Below, piece after piece: positions 8,077 through 18,587 of a DNA stretch of 37,275 nucleotides. Within the stretch, counting starts at the first letter, position 1; the number at the start of each line of letters is the position of its first letter. The stretch is from Propionibacteriaceae bacterium (GTDB lineage: Bacteria; Actinomycetota; Actinomycetes; Propionibacteriales; Propionibacteriaceae). Where the stretch lies: contig CAJPNZ010000020.1 in assembly GCA_905372155.1 (NCBI GenBank), positions 1-37,275 on the forward strand. The letters are read 5' to 3'. The notes below the pieces were generated by a model. It searched no databases. It was not told the DNA's origin and saw only the letters and a program-made list of their open reading frames with translations. Position numbers and translations under genes: made by a program.

Positions 8077-9618
8077 TCAGGAGATGTCCAGGTCCTTGGT
8101 GATCATCTGGAACTCGAACTCGTTGCCGGGGGTCACCCAACCGGTCACGGTCTTCTTGCTGGCGCTGGTCTCGTAGGGGGCAGTGATGTAGGAGTTGTAG
8201 TACTTGGTGTCGATGTACTGGGCGATCTCCTTGGCCAGCGTGGTGCGGGCGGTGGTGTCGGCCTCAGTGTTGTACTTCTCCAGCTTGGCCAGCAGCTCGG
8301 GATCGGCGAGTTTGCCGTGGTTCTGGGCCGCGCCCTCACCGAAGGAGCTGTTAAGGAAGAAGGAACCGTCGCCGCGGGTGATGGTCAGCAACGAGTAGGT
8401 CGCGAGATCCCAGTCGTTCTGCGGAAGGTACTCGTCGATGTTGTCGGCCTTGGCGATCTGCATGTCGATGCCGACCTTGCGGGCCTGGTCCTGGACGACC
8501 TGCGCGATCTTCGGCAGTTCGGGACGGGCGTCGTAGGTGACGAGCTTGAGGGTGAGCGGCTGGCCGTCGCGGGTCACCTTGCCGTCGCTGACCTGGAGTC
8601 CGGCGGCCTCGAAGTGCTTGAGGGCCTCCTCGGTGCTGAACGGGTGGGCCGCCACCTTCGGGGAGATCGGGTAGTCGCCGGGGAAGACGTCGTAGGCCAC
8701 CTGGGCCTGGCCGCCCATGACATCCTTGACGATGGATTCACGATCCACCAGCGCGTCGATGCCCTTGCGGAACTCCTCGTTGCCCCAGAGCGCAGCATTG
8801 GAACCGGAGTAGTTGTAGAGCATGTGGTAGACGCGGGTGCCGGGCCTGCTGTCGACCTGGAGCGTGGAGTCAGCCTGGAGGGCACTCAGGGAGTCCAGGG
8901 AGGGACGGTAGATGATGTCGGCGTCCCCGGCCTGGAGGGCCGACCTGCGGCCGTTGGCGTCGCTGTTGGCGGTCATGACCACGCGGTCGAGCTTCGCCTT
9001 GCCGTCGTAGTAGTCGTCGTTGCGCACCAGCACGGCCTCACCGTTGATGTCGAAGCTCTCGAACTTGAACGCGCCCGTCCCGATGGGGAACTTGGAATCC
9101 TTGGCAGAGGTGTCGACGATCACCGAGTTGTAGTGCACCAGGCTGGACGGCAGGGCCGGGTAGACGGTTTCGGTGACGATTTTCAACGTGTACTGGTCCG
9201 TCGCCTCGATGGACTGGACCCGCAGCGCCTTCTTGATGCCGGGGTTGACGGCTATTGAGTTCTCGAGGCTGGCCTTGACCTTCTCAGCGGTCATCTCGGT
9301 GCCGTTGTGGAACTTGACACCCTTGCGGAGAGTGAAGGTCCAGTTCTGGGCGTCGCTGGTCTCCCACTTCTCGGCCAGCCAGGGGCGGATCTGCAGGGTC
9401 TGGGGATCAACGCCCACAAGGGTTTCGACCGTTCCGGAGTTGAATATGAAGGCGGTCTCGTTCTGATGGGCGTCGGTGCTCTTGGCAGCGAGGACGGTGA
9501 TGAGCCTCAGGGTCTTGCCCTCCGTGGACGCCTGGTTCGAGGGAAGACCACAGGCGCTGAAAAGCAGGGTGACGGCGGTCAGTGCCGCAGCCAGCCACGT
9601 GGCGGGTCGTTTGAGCAT
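8077..9618 (-). CDS. Solute-binding lipoprotein of nickel/cobalt or peptide ABC importer (SBP_bac_5)
   Basis: This 513-residue family 5 extracellular solute-binding protein has a signal peptide with lipobox FSAC (residues ~20-23). The family landmarks are LAEKWETSDAQNWTFTLRKG, VKFHNGTEMTAEKV and FRKGIDALVDRESIV. The family includes NikA, CntA and DppA, and specificity is hard to read from sequence. It is the first gene of a five-gene operon behind a cobalamin riboswitch, which argues for uptake of cobalt or another corrin-pathway ligand rather than peptides. ATG at 9618 is preceded by GAAAGG. Several D/E/H/Y-rich loops could contact a chelate, but no specific site can be assigned. Confidence 0.85.
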   Translation of the reverse strand: MLKRPATWLAAALTAVTLLFSACGLPSNQASTEGKTLRLITVLAAKSTDAHQNETAFIFNSGTVETLVGVDPQTLQIRPWLAEKWETSDAQNWTFTLRKGVKFHNGTEMTAEKVKASLENSIAVNPGIKKALRVQSIEATDQYTLKIVTETVYPALPSSLVHYNSVIVDTSAKDSKFPIGTGAFKFESFDINGEAVLVRNDDYYDGKAKLDRVVMTANSDANGRRSALQAGDADIIYRPSLDSLSALQADSTLQVDSRPGTRVYHMLYNYSGSNAALWGNEEFRKGIDALVDRESIVKDVMGGQAQVAYDVFPGDYPISPKVAAHPFSTEEALKHFEAAGLQVSDGKVTRDGQPLTLKLVTYDARPELPKIAQVVQDQARKVGIDMQIAKADNIDEYLPQNDWDLATYSLLTITRGDGSFFLNSSFGEGAAQNHGKLADPELLAKLEKYNTEADTTARTTLAKEIAQYIDTKYYNSYITAPYETSASKKTVTGWVTPGNEFEFQMITKDLDIS

Positions 9619-9769
9619 TGTCGGGTGCAGCCTTTCATTGGGTAGCGGCGTTGGGTGGTGCTCAGGTTGTTCGACGGTGCTGCCACGATTGCTCCATCAC
9701 GATGATTCCGCGAGATGCGCAGGGCGCACCCGGGACATCGCCGCTCCGAAGCCTGACCGCGAAGCTCGT

Positions 9770-9945
9770 CGACGTCGCGAACCGGCTGTCTTCGGACTCA
9801 GGATCGCCCTTCCCCGGCACCTTCCCGGGATTTCTCCCAGTGGCCTGCTGCCGGTCTCGTCACCTTCACCGCTGCGCGTCAGTCCCGGATTTTCACCGGG
9901 TTCCGTGGTGAGTGAGACCACTCACCACCAGTTCGCAGGCTGAGC
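9770..9945 (-). promoter_or_regulatory. Cobalamin (adenosylcobalamin) riboswitch
   Basis: On the minus strand the order of conserved blocks is that of the cobalamin aptamer: GGAACCCGGTGAAAATCCGG, then GACTGACGCGCAGCGGTGA, then GCCACTGGGAGAAATCCCGG with GGGAAGG, and finally the B12 box AGTCCGAAGACAGCCGG (about 9797-9781). The leader then runs about 150 nt to the lipoprotein ATG. High B12 would be expected to repress the operon. The outer P1 boundaries are approximate. Confidence 0.85.
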
Positions 9946-10033
9946 GTAACATGAGACTGATACATACCTCTACTATAACGAGAATCGGTATCAATTTGGT
10001 TGCGCCGCTGGCCATTGCCGGTTGCGATTCTCA
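9946..10033. promoter_or_regulatory. Probable promoter region of the B12-controlled operon, with possible metal-regulator box
   Basis: This A/T-rich stretch upstream of the riboswitch includes TTATAGTAGAGGTATGTATC on the minus strand, with several possible -10 boxes. TTGATACCGATTCTCG (minus strand, around 9992-9977) loosely resembles a Fur/Zur-type dyad (GA.A...T.TC). This is a weak match and only a candidate. Confidence 0.25.
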
Positions 10034-10390
10034 TCACCTCGTCATGCTGACCAAGGTCAGGAACCCCAGTATCAACCGCAGCAACGACAGGAACCCCAGA
10101 ACTATCCCGAGGGTCGCGAGACCGCGACCACCCGTTCCGGTTTCACCTGCGCTCGACCTGCCCTTGACCCCGCACACGATCGCGATGACACCGGTGACGC
10201 CAAACAACGGGAACAGGAGGGCGATGACCCCCGCGATGGCGCTGCCCACACACATCGAGTCAGTTCCCGCTTGCCGGGGCGAGTAGGGGTTGCTGTCACT
10301 GTGGCTCGATCCCCAGGACGTGCTGCTCCCGCACTCGGAGCAGAACTTACTGCTCGATGAGATTTGTTCGCCACATTCCTTGCAGTACAT
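10034..10390 (-). CDS. Zinc-ribbon, DUF4190-type small membrane protein
   Basis: This 118-residue protein opens with a zinc ribbon made of two CxxC knuckles (CKEC and CSEC, residues 3-20). A Ser/Asn-rich linker follows, then two hydrophobic segments (about residues 47-71 and 88-113) separated by a Gly/Arg-rich loop, the DUF4190 pattern. The start is supported by GAGGAAATCCC before ATG. Its function is unknown. It lies between tRNA-Ile and the riboswitch operon on the same strand and may share upstream transcription. Confidence 0.7.
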   Translation of the reverse strand: MYCKECGEQISSSSKFCSECGSSTSWGSSHSDSNPYSPRQAGTDSMCVGSAIAGVIALLFPLFGVTGVIAIVCGVKGRSSAGETGTGGRGLATLGIVLGFLSLLRLILGFLTLVSMTR

Positions 10391-10525
10391 GGGATTTCCT
10401 CGGATCAGATTTCCTTGGCAACTTCGCCGGGAAGCGTTCTTGAAAGAGGTTAACAGAGGCCCCGCTCATGGGTGTGGGACCGGAGTCAGGTGGAGCGGAA
10501 GCGTTTCCGGGTTTCCGGCACGGTG

Positions 10526-10599
10526 TGGGCCTAGCTGGACTTGAACCAGCGACCTCATCCTTATCAGGGATGCGCTCTAACCGCCTGAGCTATAGGCCC
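10526..10599 (-). tRNA. tRNA-Ile (anticodon GAT)
   Basis: A 74-nt cloverleaf reads on the minus strand. The acceptor stem GGGCCTA pairs with TAGGCCC, leaving discriminator A. The D arm is GCTCAGGCGGTTAGAGC, the anticodon loop CTGATAA gives GAT, and the T arm contains GGTTCAAGTCC. CCA is not encoded. A tRNA-Ile downstream of gyrA is usual in Actinomycetota. Confidence 0.95.
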
Positions 10600-10616
10600 G
10601 TCGTCAACGACGCTGA

Positions 10617-10646
10617 ACTCTACAACACCCGTCGTTGACCTGACAA
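10617..10646 (-). promoter_or_regulatory. Promoter of tRNA-Ile
   Basis: On the minus strand TTGTCA (10646-10641), an 18-bp spacer and TAGAGT (10622-10617) lie about 18 bp before the mature tRNA 5' end. The same stretch contains an inverted repeat (GTCAACGACG at 10603-10612 and its complement at 10630-10639), which could be a weak terminator for the gyr/DUF3566 transcript. Confidence 0.5.
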
Positions 10647-10654
10647 GTTGGGTT

Positions 10655-11620
10655 TCAGTCCTCCGCGAGGGTGACCTCCAGGCCGCCGATGACGGCTGCC
10701 GCCAGGTTGTACAGGAAGGCGAACAGCGTGGAGACCGCGGTGATGATGACGACGTTCAACGCTGCCAGGACCGCGGAGAGTCCGATGACCCGTCCGGCGT
10801 TGATGTAGTCCTCGATGTTGAACTTGGTCCCGGAGTCACCGATCAGCTGGGTCATGGTCGAGTTGATGGACTGGAGCGCACCGGAACCTGCTACGACGGC
10901 CCACAGCACGGCGACGATGATCACGAGCATGATCCCGAAAGCGATGGAGAACAGGAACGTGGTCTTCATCACCGACCAGGGGTCTATGCGGGAGATGCGC
11001 AGCCTGGCCTTGCGGGTACGGCGCACCTCGCCGACCTTCGAAAGCCTTCCCTCGGGTTTGTGCGACTTGTCCCTGGCGGTGCTCGACGCCCCGGCCGCAG
11101 GGGCGGCGGACCAGGGAGCGGCTTTGGCCGATGCGGCAGCAGCTGTCCCAGCGGACCCGGCGGCCGCGCCGGCACCCTGCGACGCCGGTTTCCCGGTCCG
11201 GGAACCGGGTAGGGCGGCCCTGGCCTGGTGCGGCATCGGTCGCGGGGTTCTCTGGGCGGGTTTGCCATCCTGTTCGGCGCCTGCCCCCGCTTCCGGGAGG
11301 GCCTGGGGGGCGCCCTTGGGTCCGGCTGGTTTCTTGCCGTCCTGCCGCGCTTTTCCACCGATTCTGCTCACCTGTTTGGTGTTCTGGCCGGGCACTGCGA
11401 GCTCCTGACCCGGATGATCCTTCACGGTGGTGCCCTGCGCCGTTTTCTCGGTCGCGTGTTCGCGGGCGGCGGCAGCATCGAGACGCGGGGTCGCGGAATC
11501 CTTCTTGGCCTCATCCGGAGCATCGGTTTTCACGTCCTCGCTCTCCGGGAGTGACTTGGGGCCGAAACTCACACCCGGCTTCCCATCCGGTCCGGGCCAA
11601 TGGGGAGACTTGTCACTCAT
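10655..11620 (-). CDS. DUF3566 domain-containing membrane protein
   Basis: This 321-residue protein lies downstream of gyrA as in many Actinomycetota. Residues 1-~195 are a disordered, Ala/Pro/Lys/Gly-rich tail with no hydrophobic segment. Residues ~200-318 form the DUF3566 domain: a basic stretch (RRTRKARLRISRIDPWSVMK), a first transmembrane helix (FSIAFGIMLVIIVAVLWAVV), a loop, and a second helix (VVIITAVSTLFAFLYNLAA). The start ATG overlaps the gyrA stop by 8 bases, so the two are probably co-expressed. Its function is not established; the membrane topology suggests an envelope role. Confidence 0.85.
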   Translation of the reverse strand: MSDKSPHWPGPDGKPGVSFGPKSLPESEDVKTDAPDEAKKDSATPRLDAAAAREHATEKTAQGTTVKDHPGQELAVPGQNTKQVSRIGGKARQDGKKPAGPKGAPQALPEAGAGAEQDGKPAQRTPRPMPHQARAALPGSRTGKPASQGAGAAAGSAGTAAAASAKAAPWSAAPAAGASSTARDKSHKPEGRLSKVGEVRRTRKARLRISRIDPWSVMKTTFLFSIAFGIMLVIIVAVLWAVVAGSGALQSINSTMTQLIGDSGTKFNIEDYINAGRVIGLSAVLAALNVVIITAVSTLFAFLYNLAAAVIGGLEVTLAED

Positions 11621-14249
11621 CGCCGCTTACCTCCTCGGCCTCCTCGGCCATCTCGACTGCTGTCTGGTTCACCGTACCCGGTTCCCCAGTCGTTTCCGCA
11701 CTCGTATCAGGCAGCTCAGCCGCGGCCTCCGGGTACAGGGCGATCGCCGCGACGGCGTCGTCACCCTTGACCCCGACGAACTTGACCCCCATGGTGTCGC
11801 GTCCCTTGACGGGAACATCGGCGACGGCCGAACGGACGACCTGCCCCGATTGTTTGATCGAGATCACCTCGTCACCGTCGCCCACGATCAATCCACCGAC
11901 CAGGGAGCCGCGGCCGTCGGACAGGCGCATCGCCTTGATACCGAGGCCCCCGCGGCCCTGCTGACGGTACTCGCCGACGGCGGTGCGTTTCGCGAAACCG
12001 CCGTCGGTGACGGTGAACACGAACCGGCCGTCGAGGTCGTCGTCACCGCCCAGGACCGCCATGGACAGCAGCTCGTCGCCGTCGCGGAACCGCATCCCGG
12101 TCACCCCGGAGGTGGCGCGACCCATGGGCCGCAGCTGGTCGTCGGAGGCCTGGAAGCGGATGGCCTGGCCCTTGCGGGAGATCAGCAGCACGTCGTCAAT
12201 GGACGAACACAGCGACGCCCCGATCAGCTCGTCGCCCTCCTCGCGGAAGTTGATGGCGATCAAACCCGCCTGCCGCGGCGAGTCGTAGGAGCTGAGCGCG
12301 GTCTTCTTGACGAAACCTCTGCGGGTGGCCAACAGCAGGTAGGGGGCATCGTCGTAGGAACGCAGCGTCAGCACCTGCGCGATGTGCTCGTCCGGCAGGA
12401 AACTGAGCAGCCCCGCGACGTGCCCGCCCTTCGCGTCGCGGCCCGCCTCGGGCAGCTGCCACACCTTCGCCCGGTACACCCGACCCAGATTGGTGAAGAA
12501 CAACAGCCACTCGTGGTTGGTGGCCTTGAACAGGTGCGCCACCTCGTCGTCGGCACGCAGAGTGGCGCCGCGAACCCCCTTGCCGCCGCGTTTCTGCACC
12601 CGATACTGGTCGGCGCGGGTGCGCTTGGCGTAGCCGCCGTGGGTGATGGTGACCACGACGTCCTCGTCGGCGATGAAATCCTCCTCGGAGAAGTCCCCGT
12701 CGGCCGCGACGATGCGGGTGCGCCGCTCGTCGCCGTACTTGTCGGTGATCTCCTGCAGCTCGGCGCCGACGATGGCGCGCTGCCGGGCCTCGGAGGCGAG
12801 GATGTCCTTGAGGTCGGCGATGAGCCGTTCGATCTCGGCCAGCCGGTCGATGATCCTCTGGATCTCCATCGACGCGAGCCGCCGCAGCTGCTGGTCGAGG
12901 ATGAAACGGGCCTGGAGCTCGTCGATGTCGAGAAGCTCCTGGAGGCCCCGCGAGGCCTCCTCGGCGGTGCGGGAGGCCCGGATCAGCGCGATGACCTCGT
13001 CGAGCATGTTGAGGGCCTTGACCAAACCGCGATCCAGGTGGGCGCGTTTCTCGGCGTCGGCGAGCTGGAAGGCGGTGCGACGGCGGATGACCTCGATCTG
13101 GTGCTTGACCCACTGCGCGATGAACTGGTCGAGCCGCAGGGTGCGGGGCACGTCGTCGACGAGCGCCAGCATGTTGCAGCCGAAGGTGTCCTGCAGCGCG
13201 GTGTGCTTGTACAGGTTGTTCATCACGACCCGCGGCTGGGCGTCGCGTTTCAGCACGATCACCAGGCGCAGGCCGGTGCGGGCGGAGGTGTCGTCGCGGA
13301 TGTCGGAGATGCCGGTGAGGCGCCCCGAGTTCACCAGTTCCGCGATCTTGGTCGCCAGGTTGTCGGGGTTGCACATGTAGGGCAGCTGCGTGATCGCGAT
13401 GCGCTGGCGCCCGGAGGAGTCCTCCTCCAGCTCCATGACGGCCCGCATGATCACCGATCCGCGTCCCGTGCGGTAGGCGTCCTCGATGCCGTGTCGCCCG
13501 ACGATCAAGCCGCCGCCGGGGAAGTCGGGGCCCTGGATGCGGGCCATCGCGGCCTCGAGGAGTTCCTCCCTGGTGGCCTCGGGGTGGGTCAGCGCCCACT
13601 GGACGGCGTCGTTGACCTCGCGCAGGTTGTGGGTGGGGATGTTGGTTGCCATGCCCACCGCGATGCCCGTGGACCCGTTCACGAGGAGGTTCGGGAACCG
13701 CGACGGCAGCACCGTTGGTTCGGAGTCGCGGTTGTCGTAGTTGGGTTTGAAGTCGACGGTGTCCTGTTCGATGTCGCGGACCATCTCGACGGCGAGCGGA
13801 GCCATCTTGCACTCGGTGTAGCGCATGGCGGCAGCCTTGTCGTTGCCCTGGGAACCGAAGTTGCCCTGCCCTGCGACGAGGGGATGCCGCATCGCCCACG
13901 GCTGCGCCAGGCGCACCAGGGCGTCGTAGATGGCGCTGTCGCCGTGGGGGTGGTAGAGGCCCATCACGTCGCCGACCACGCGGGAACACTTGTTCCAGCC
14001 CCGGTCGGGTCGGTATCCGCCGTCCCACATCGCGTACAGGACGCGGCGGTGCACGGGCTTGAGGCCGTCGCGCACGTCCGGGAGGGCGCGCCCCACGATC
14101 ACGGACATGGCGTAGTCGAGGTAGGACTTCTGGATCTCCACCTGGAGGTCGACTGGGGTGGTGTGCCCCTGCATCTTCTGCTCGAGGCCCTGCGCCTCGG
14201 CCTCGAGCTGTTCGTCGACGCCCTCGGGGCGCTCGGTCTCGTCAGCCAC
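11613..14249 (-). CDS. gyrA: DNA gyrase subunit A
   Basis: This 878-residue breakage-reunion subunit of gyrase contains the catalytic Tyr in AAAMRYTE. The quinolone-resistance region reads HPHGDSAIYDALVRLAQ, with the Ser and Asp (E. coli 83 and 87) both in the susceptible state. The C-terminal DNA-wrapping domain contains a GyrA-box variant, QKRGGKG, and the tail is acidic (EEAEEVSGDE). The GTG start at 14249 is supported by AAGGAG ten bases upstream and by the N-terminal length of homologues. gyrB ends 34 bp upstream, the usual gyrB-gyrA operon. Confidence 0.97.
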   Translation of the reverse strand: MADETERPEGVDEQLEAEAQGLEQKMQGHTTPVDLQVEIQKSYLDYAMSVIVGRALPDVRDGLKPVHRRVLYAMWDGGYRPDRGWNKCSRVVGDVMGLYHPHGDSAIYDALVRLAQPWAMRHPLVAGQGNFGSQGNDKAAAMRYTECKMAPLAVEMVRDIEQDTVDFKPNYDNRDSEPTVLPSRFPNLLVNGSTGIAVGMATNIPTHNLREVNDAVQWALTHPEATREELLEAAMARIQGPDFPGGGLIVGRHGIEDAYRTGRGSVIMRAVMELEEDSSGRQRIAITQLPYMCNPDNLATKIAELVNSGRLTGISDIRDDTSARTGLRLVIVLKRDAQPRVVMNNLYKHTALQDTFGCNMLALVDDVPRTLRLDQFIAQWVKHQIEVIRRRTAFQLADAEKRAHLDRGLVKALNMLDEVIALIRASRTAEEASRGLQELLDIDELQARFILDQQLRRLASMEIQRIIDRLAEIERLIADLKDILASEARQRAIVGAELQEITDKYGDERRTRIVAADGDFSEEDFIADEDVVVTITHGGYAKRTRADQYRVQKRGGKGVRGATLRADDEVAHLFKATNHEWLLFFTNLGRVYRAKVWQLPEAGRDAKGGHVAGLLSFLPDEHIAQVLTLRSYDDAPYLLLATRRGFVKKTALSSYDSPRQAGLIAINFREEGDELIGASLCSSIDDVLLISRKGQAIRFQASDDQLRPMGRATSGVTGMRFRDGDELLSMAVLGGDDDLDGRFVFTVTDGGFAKRTAVGEYRQQGRGGLGIKAMRLSDGRGSLVGGLIVGDGDEVISIKQSGQVVRSAVADVPVKGRDTMGVKFVGVKGDDAVAAIALYPEAAAELPDTSAETTGEPGTVNQTAVEMAEEAEEVSGDE

Positions 14250-14283
14250 GGGTAACCAACTCCTTGCCTTCCGGTCGCGGGGA

Positions 14284-16308
<2,025 letters not shown>

Positions 16309-16830
16309 GCGGCGCTCCCATTCCATGAAACAGCCGCCGGATGAACCGACGGCGTGTACAACCTTGGTAAGTCTACCCCGAAACCTGCTTGACACGCCCC
16401 CTGAACACCCCGCCATCCGGCCAGAATCCGCTCTCTGACCTCCCGCCAGGGGTGAGGACGACTCGGGATACAGCCCCAGGGGCGTCCAGAGCTCGTGAGG
16501 CGTTTGCCAGATCCACGACACGGAACTCGGACACCCCGAACCTGAGGCGAGTCCACCGAAAACTCGGGAACCGCACGCTTGTGGTGGGCCGCCCATCCAC
16601 CGCGCACCCGCTACCGGTCACGCCCCATCGAGCCCGGTCCCTCGGCCGGAAGCATCGGGCCCCGATCGATCACGTCCACAACCACGCAGGAGACCACCAC
16701 TTCGAACAGGTGTTCACAAAATCCAGTCCACAGCTTCCCGCTGGGATGCTGGCGCTTGGATTCGCGGGTGTGCAGGAGGGACAACCCTTTAACATGGACG
16801 TGCGCGCCCCATCGACCCGAGGAGCACCGG
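16309..16830. other. Divergent promoter region between gyrB and a membrane-protein gene
   Basis: No gene is seen in about 500 bp. Three imperfect DnaA-box-like 9-mers lie at 16672-16680 (ACGTCCACA), 16701-16709 (TGTTCACAA) and 16714-16722 (CAGTCCACA), each with about two mismatches to TTGTCCACA or its complement. They may be chance. The gyrB promoter should lie at the left side (TAGACT on the minus strand at 16375-16370 is a candidate -10). Confidence 0.3.
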
Positions 16831-17718
16831 ATGATCCGCAACTTCTTCGCAGGCATTCTTCTGCTGGCCGCCACGCTGTGCGTGCTCGCCGGTTCGGTTC
16901 TGCAGTGGGCCGATCGCACCGCCGGTTCACCGGATTCGACCCGGCAACTGGTTCAGGAAATCGCCAAGGACGAGACCATCAGGGGAGCCGCCACCGACGT
17001 GATCCGAAGCTCGATCGAGCAGCGATTCCCGGACTCGGTGGACAAGGTTCCGGGTCTTCGTGCGACCCTGAAGAACACCATCGACGCCGGGGTCGGTGCC
17101 GCCATGTCCAACGCCGAGGTCCAGTCGGCGTGGGAATCGACGCTGAACGACACCCGCGAGACACTGCTGAAGGACCTCACGGAGTACGGTTCGGGCAGAA
17201 CCAGGACCCCACCATCGGTCACGATCAACCTCGATCCGCTCATCTCCAGGGTGTGGCAGACCATCCGCTCGACTGCTGGTTCCGACGTCTCCGGACCGAT
17301 GGACAAGATCGAGGTGCCGACCGGCGTTCAGGTCAAGGTGGCCGACATCCCGGCGCAGCAGGCCGACCAGGCCAGTCAGATCCTGGCCCTGGCCTCGTAC
17401 TGGTGGCTGTTCCACGTGGCTGCCGGGTTGTTGCTGGTCGGGGGGTTGCTGCTCGGGACGAGGATTGGTCGTTGGGTGCTGCTGGCGGTGTTCTCCCTGA
17501 TCGGGATGCTCGCCGTCGTGGCGACGCGCAGCGTGAGCGGAATGATCACCGTCCCGAACCTGGGCAACCAGCTGATCTGGGCCTTGGAGAACCGGATCGC
17601 GAACCACCTGACCGCGTCGCTGGCATCCTCGCTCGACCCGCTCTGGTACGGCTACCTGGGTTTGGCGGTTGTTGGCCTGGCACTCGCCGTCGTCAAGGGC
17701 GTGCGCAAACCTGCTTGA
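16831..17718 (+). CDS. Integral membrane protein of unknown function
   Basis: This 295-residue protein has an N-terminal hydrophobic helix (AGILLLAATLCVLAGSVLQW), a long polar exterior-type domain (~residues 28-195), and three further hydrophobic segments (~200-215, 218-235, 275-292). The overall shape, with a first helix, a large loop and a C-terminal helical cluster, is common among conserved actinobacterial envelope proteins, but I recognise no family. The start ATG is preceded by GAGGAGCACCGG. It is transcribed divergently from gyrB and ends 34 bp before the convergent vapC gene. Confidence 0.75.
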   Translation: MIRNFFAGILLLAATLCVLAGSVLQWADRTAGSPDSTRQLVQEIAKDETIRGAATDVIRSSIEQRFPDSVDKVPGLRATLKNTIDAGVGAAMSNAEVQSAWESTLNDTRETLLKDLTEYGSGRTRTPPSVTINLDPLISRVWQTIRSTAGSDVSGPMDKIEVPTGVQVKVADIPAQQADQASQILALASYWWLFHVAAGLLLVGGLLLGTRIGRWVLLAVFSLIGMLAVVATRSVSGMITVPNLGNQLIWALENRIANHLTASLASSLDPLWYGYLGLAVVGLALAVVKGVRKPA

Positions 17719-17752
17719 CCCAAAAGAATTGGCGCTTCACACCGAGGTCGGC

Positions 17753-18154
17753 TCAGTCATCGAGGGTCACCCGCTGCACATCGGTGTGGGCGAAATCATC
17801 ACCAACGAACAGCAATGGCTCGTCGAGTTCGATGGCCAGAGCGTAGGAGTAACAGTCGCCCATGTTCAATCGCGCCGCCGACCCGGAACCTGGGCCGTAA
17901 CGCCGGTGCGCCTGCCGCGCACGCCGGGCCTGGGCCACGGATAGAGGAACAAGGACGATGCCCAGGCCGTCAATCATGGCATCGAATCTGTGCTGATTCA
18001 CCTCGGACAGCCGACGATCAGCAACCACCCCCAACTCAACCCATGTGGCGGTGGACATGTGGAGTTTGTCCTCAGCCCTCAGGACACGGCCGATCTTCTG
18101 GTGTCCTGGTTCCTGCAGGATCAAGGCGATCAGCGCCGACGAGTCCACGATCAT
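17753..18154 (-). CDS. vapC: VapC-type PIN-domain ribonuclease toxin
   Basis: This 133-residue PIN-domain protein retains the acidic metal-binding residues of an active nuclease: Asp4 in MIVDSSAL, Glu40 in TWVELG, Asp in NMGDCYSYALA, and Asp in FVGDDF. VapC toxins are site-specific ribonucleases that cleave tRNA or rRNA. The start ATG overlaps the antitoxin stop by four bases (ATGA), the usual vapBC coupling. The RNA target cannot be predicted. Confidence 0.9.
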   Translation of the reverse strand: MIVDSSALIALILQEPGHQKIGRVLRAEDKLHMSTATWVELGVVADRRLSEVNQHRFDAMIDGLGIVLVPLSVAQARRARQAHRRYGPGSGSAARLNMGDCYSYALAIELDEPLLFVGDDFAHTDVQRVTLDD

Positions 18155-18408
18155 CGCGGCAATCCGTCCTCATCGTAGATTTCCTGGTCCACGTTTCGGA
18201 GGGCCTCGCGTTCCTCATCGGTCATGCTGTCATGGATTTCCCCAGCAAGTTCCATGATCCTGTCGAATCGAGCCTGCCGGAGCTGTTCCTCCTGATTGAG
18301 CAGTTCCAACAGCGCCCGTTCAATGACATCGACCTGTGTGGTCTCGAACCGGTCGGCCGCCCGCCGAGCAAGTTCACAGACCCGTTTGTTCTTGATGTTG
18401 AGCGCCAT
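18151..18408 (-). CDS. vapB: VapB-type antitoxin (Rv0623-like)
   Basis: This 85-residue protein has an N-terminal ribbon-helix-helix-like segment (MALNIKNKRVCELARRAAD) followed by a charged helical region that would wrap the toxin. It ends in an acidic stretch (DQEIYDEDGLPR). It overlaps vapC and should repress its own promoter, which lies within ~30 bp of the left parS-like repeat. Confidence 0.88.
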   Translation of the reverse strand: MALNIKNKRVCELARRAADRFETTQVDVIERALLELLNQEEQLRQARFDRIMELAGEIHDSMTDEEREALRNVDQEIYDEDGLPR

Positions 18409-18451
18409 GAACGAATTTTACACCCGCACATTGGAGTCATTACACCCGATG

Positions 18452-18465
18452 GTTTCGCGTGAAAC
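18452..18465. promoter_or_regulatory. parS-like site with one substitution
   Basis: GTTTCGCGTGAAAC differs at one position from the ParB-binding consensus GTTTCACGTGAAAC, which breaks the perfect palindrome. It lies inside the left direct repeat. It may bind ParB weakly or be a decaying duplicate of the right-hand site. Confidence 0.65.
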
Positions 18466-18470
18466 GACCT

Positions 18471-18523
18471 TCACCCGTAGGTGTCCGCTACTCAGCCTTG
18501 GATCGAGCAGCAACGGTTTCCAG
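18471..18523 (-). pseudogene. Decayed duplicate of the dciA 3' end
   Basis: On the minus strand the segment can be aligned codon by codon with the end of the intact dciA gene. W-K near the start, S-I-(Q/R)-G in the middle and D-T-Y-G-stop at the end are shared. The left copy has a 2-nt deletion after W-K, an internal TGA and loss of one codon. Only about 50 bp of coding sequence is present and no upstream part is found nearby. Confidence 0.7.
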
Positions 18524-18587
18524 GGCACTGCCAATCAGCTACGGATCGCTGTTTGTCTCCTGGCTCAGTCCGCTCTCGACTCGGTGC

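Larger units (their letters stand above)
18440..18523. repeat. Left copy of imperfect direct repeat bracketing the island
   Basis: Positions 18440-18486 match 33323-33369 over 47 bp with only two substitutions. Similarity continues, with small gaps, to GTTTCCAG at 18523 (33411 in the other copy). Both copies contain a parS sequence and the 3' end of dciA. The spacing between copies is 14,883 bp. Confidence 0.9.

Noticed and set aside
7405..9258. A 617-codon plus-strand frame opposite the solute-binding protein and permease genes
   Set aside because: It is antisense to intact ABC genes with strong family motifs; low-complexity Val/Gly/Asp-rich translation.
11427..14255. A 942-codon open frame on the plus strand opposite gyrA
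   Set aside because: It is antisense to a clear gyrA, its protein is a Gly/Val/Asp/His-rich composition typical of reverse frames in high-GC genes, and it has no ribosome site or domain.
16389..17846. A 485-codon plus-strand frame overlapping the membrane protein gene
   Set aside because: It is Arg/Gly/Asp-rich and out of frame with the 295-residue protein, which has a good ribosome site and clear helices.
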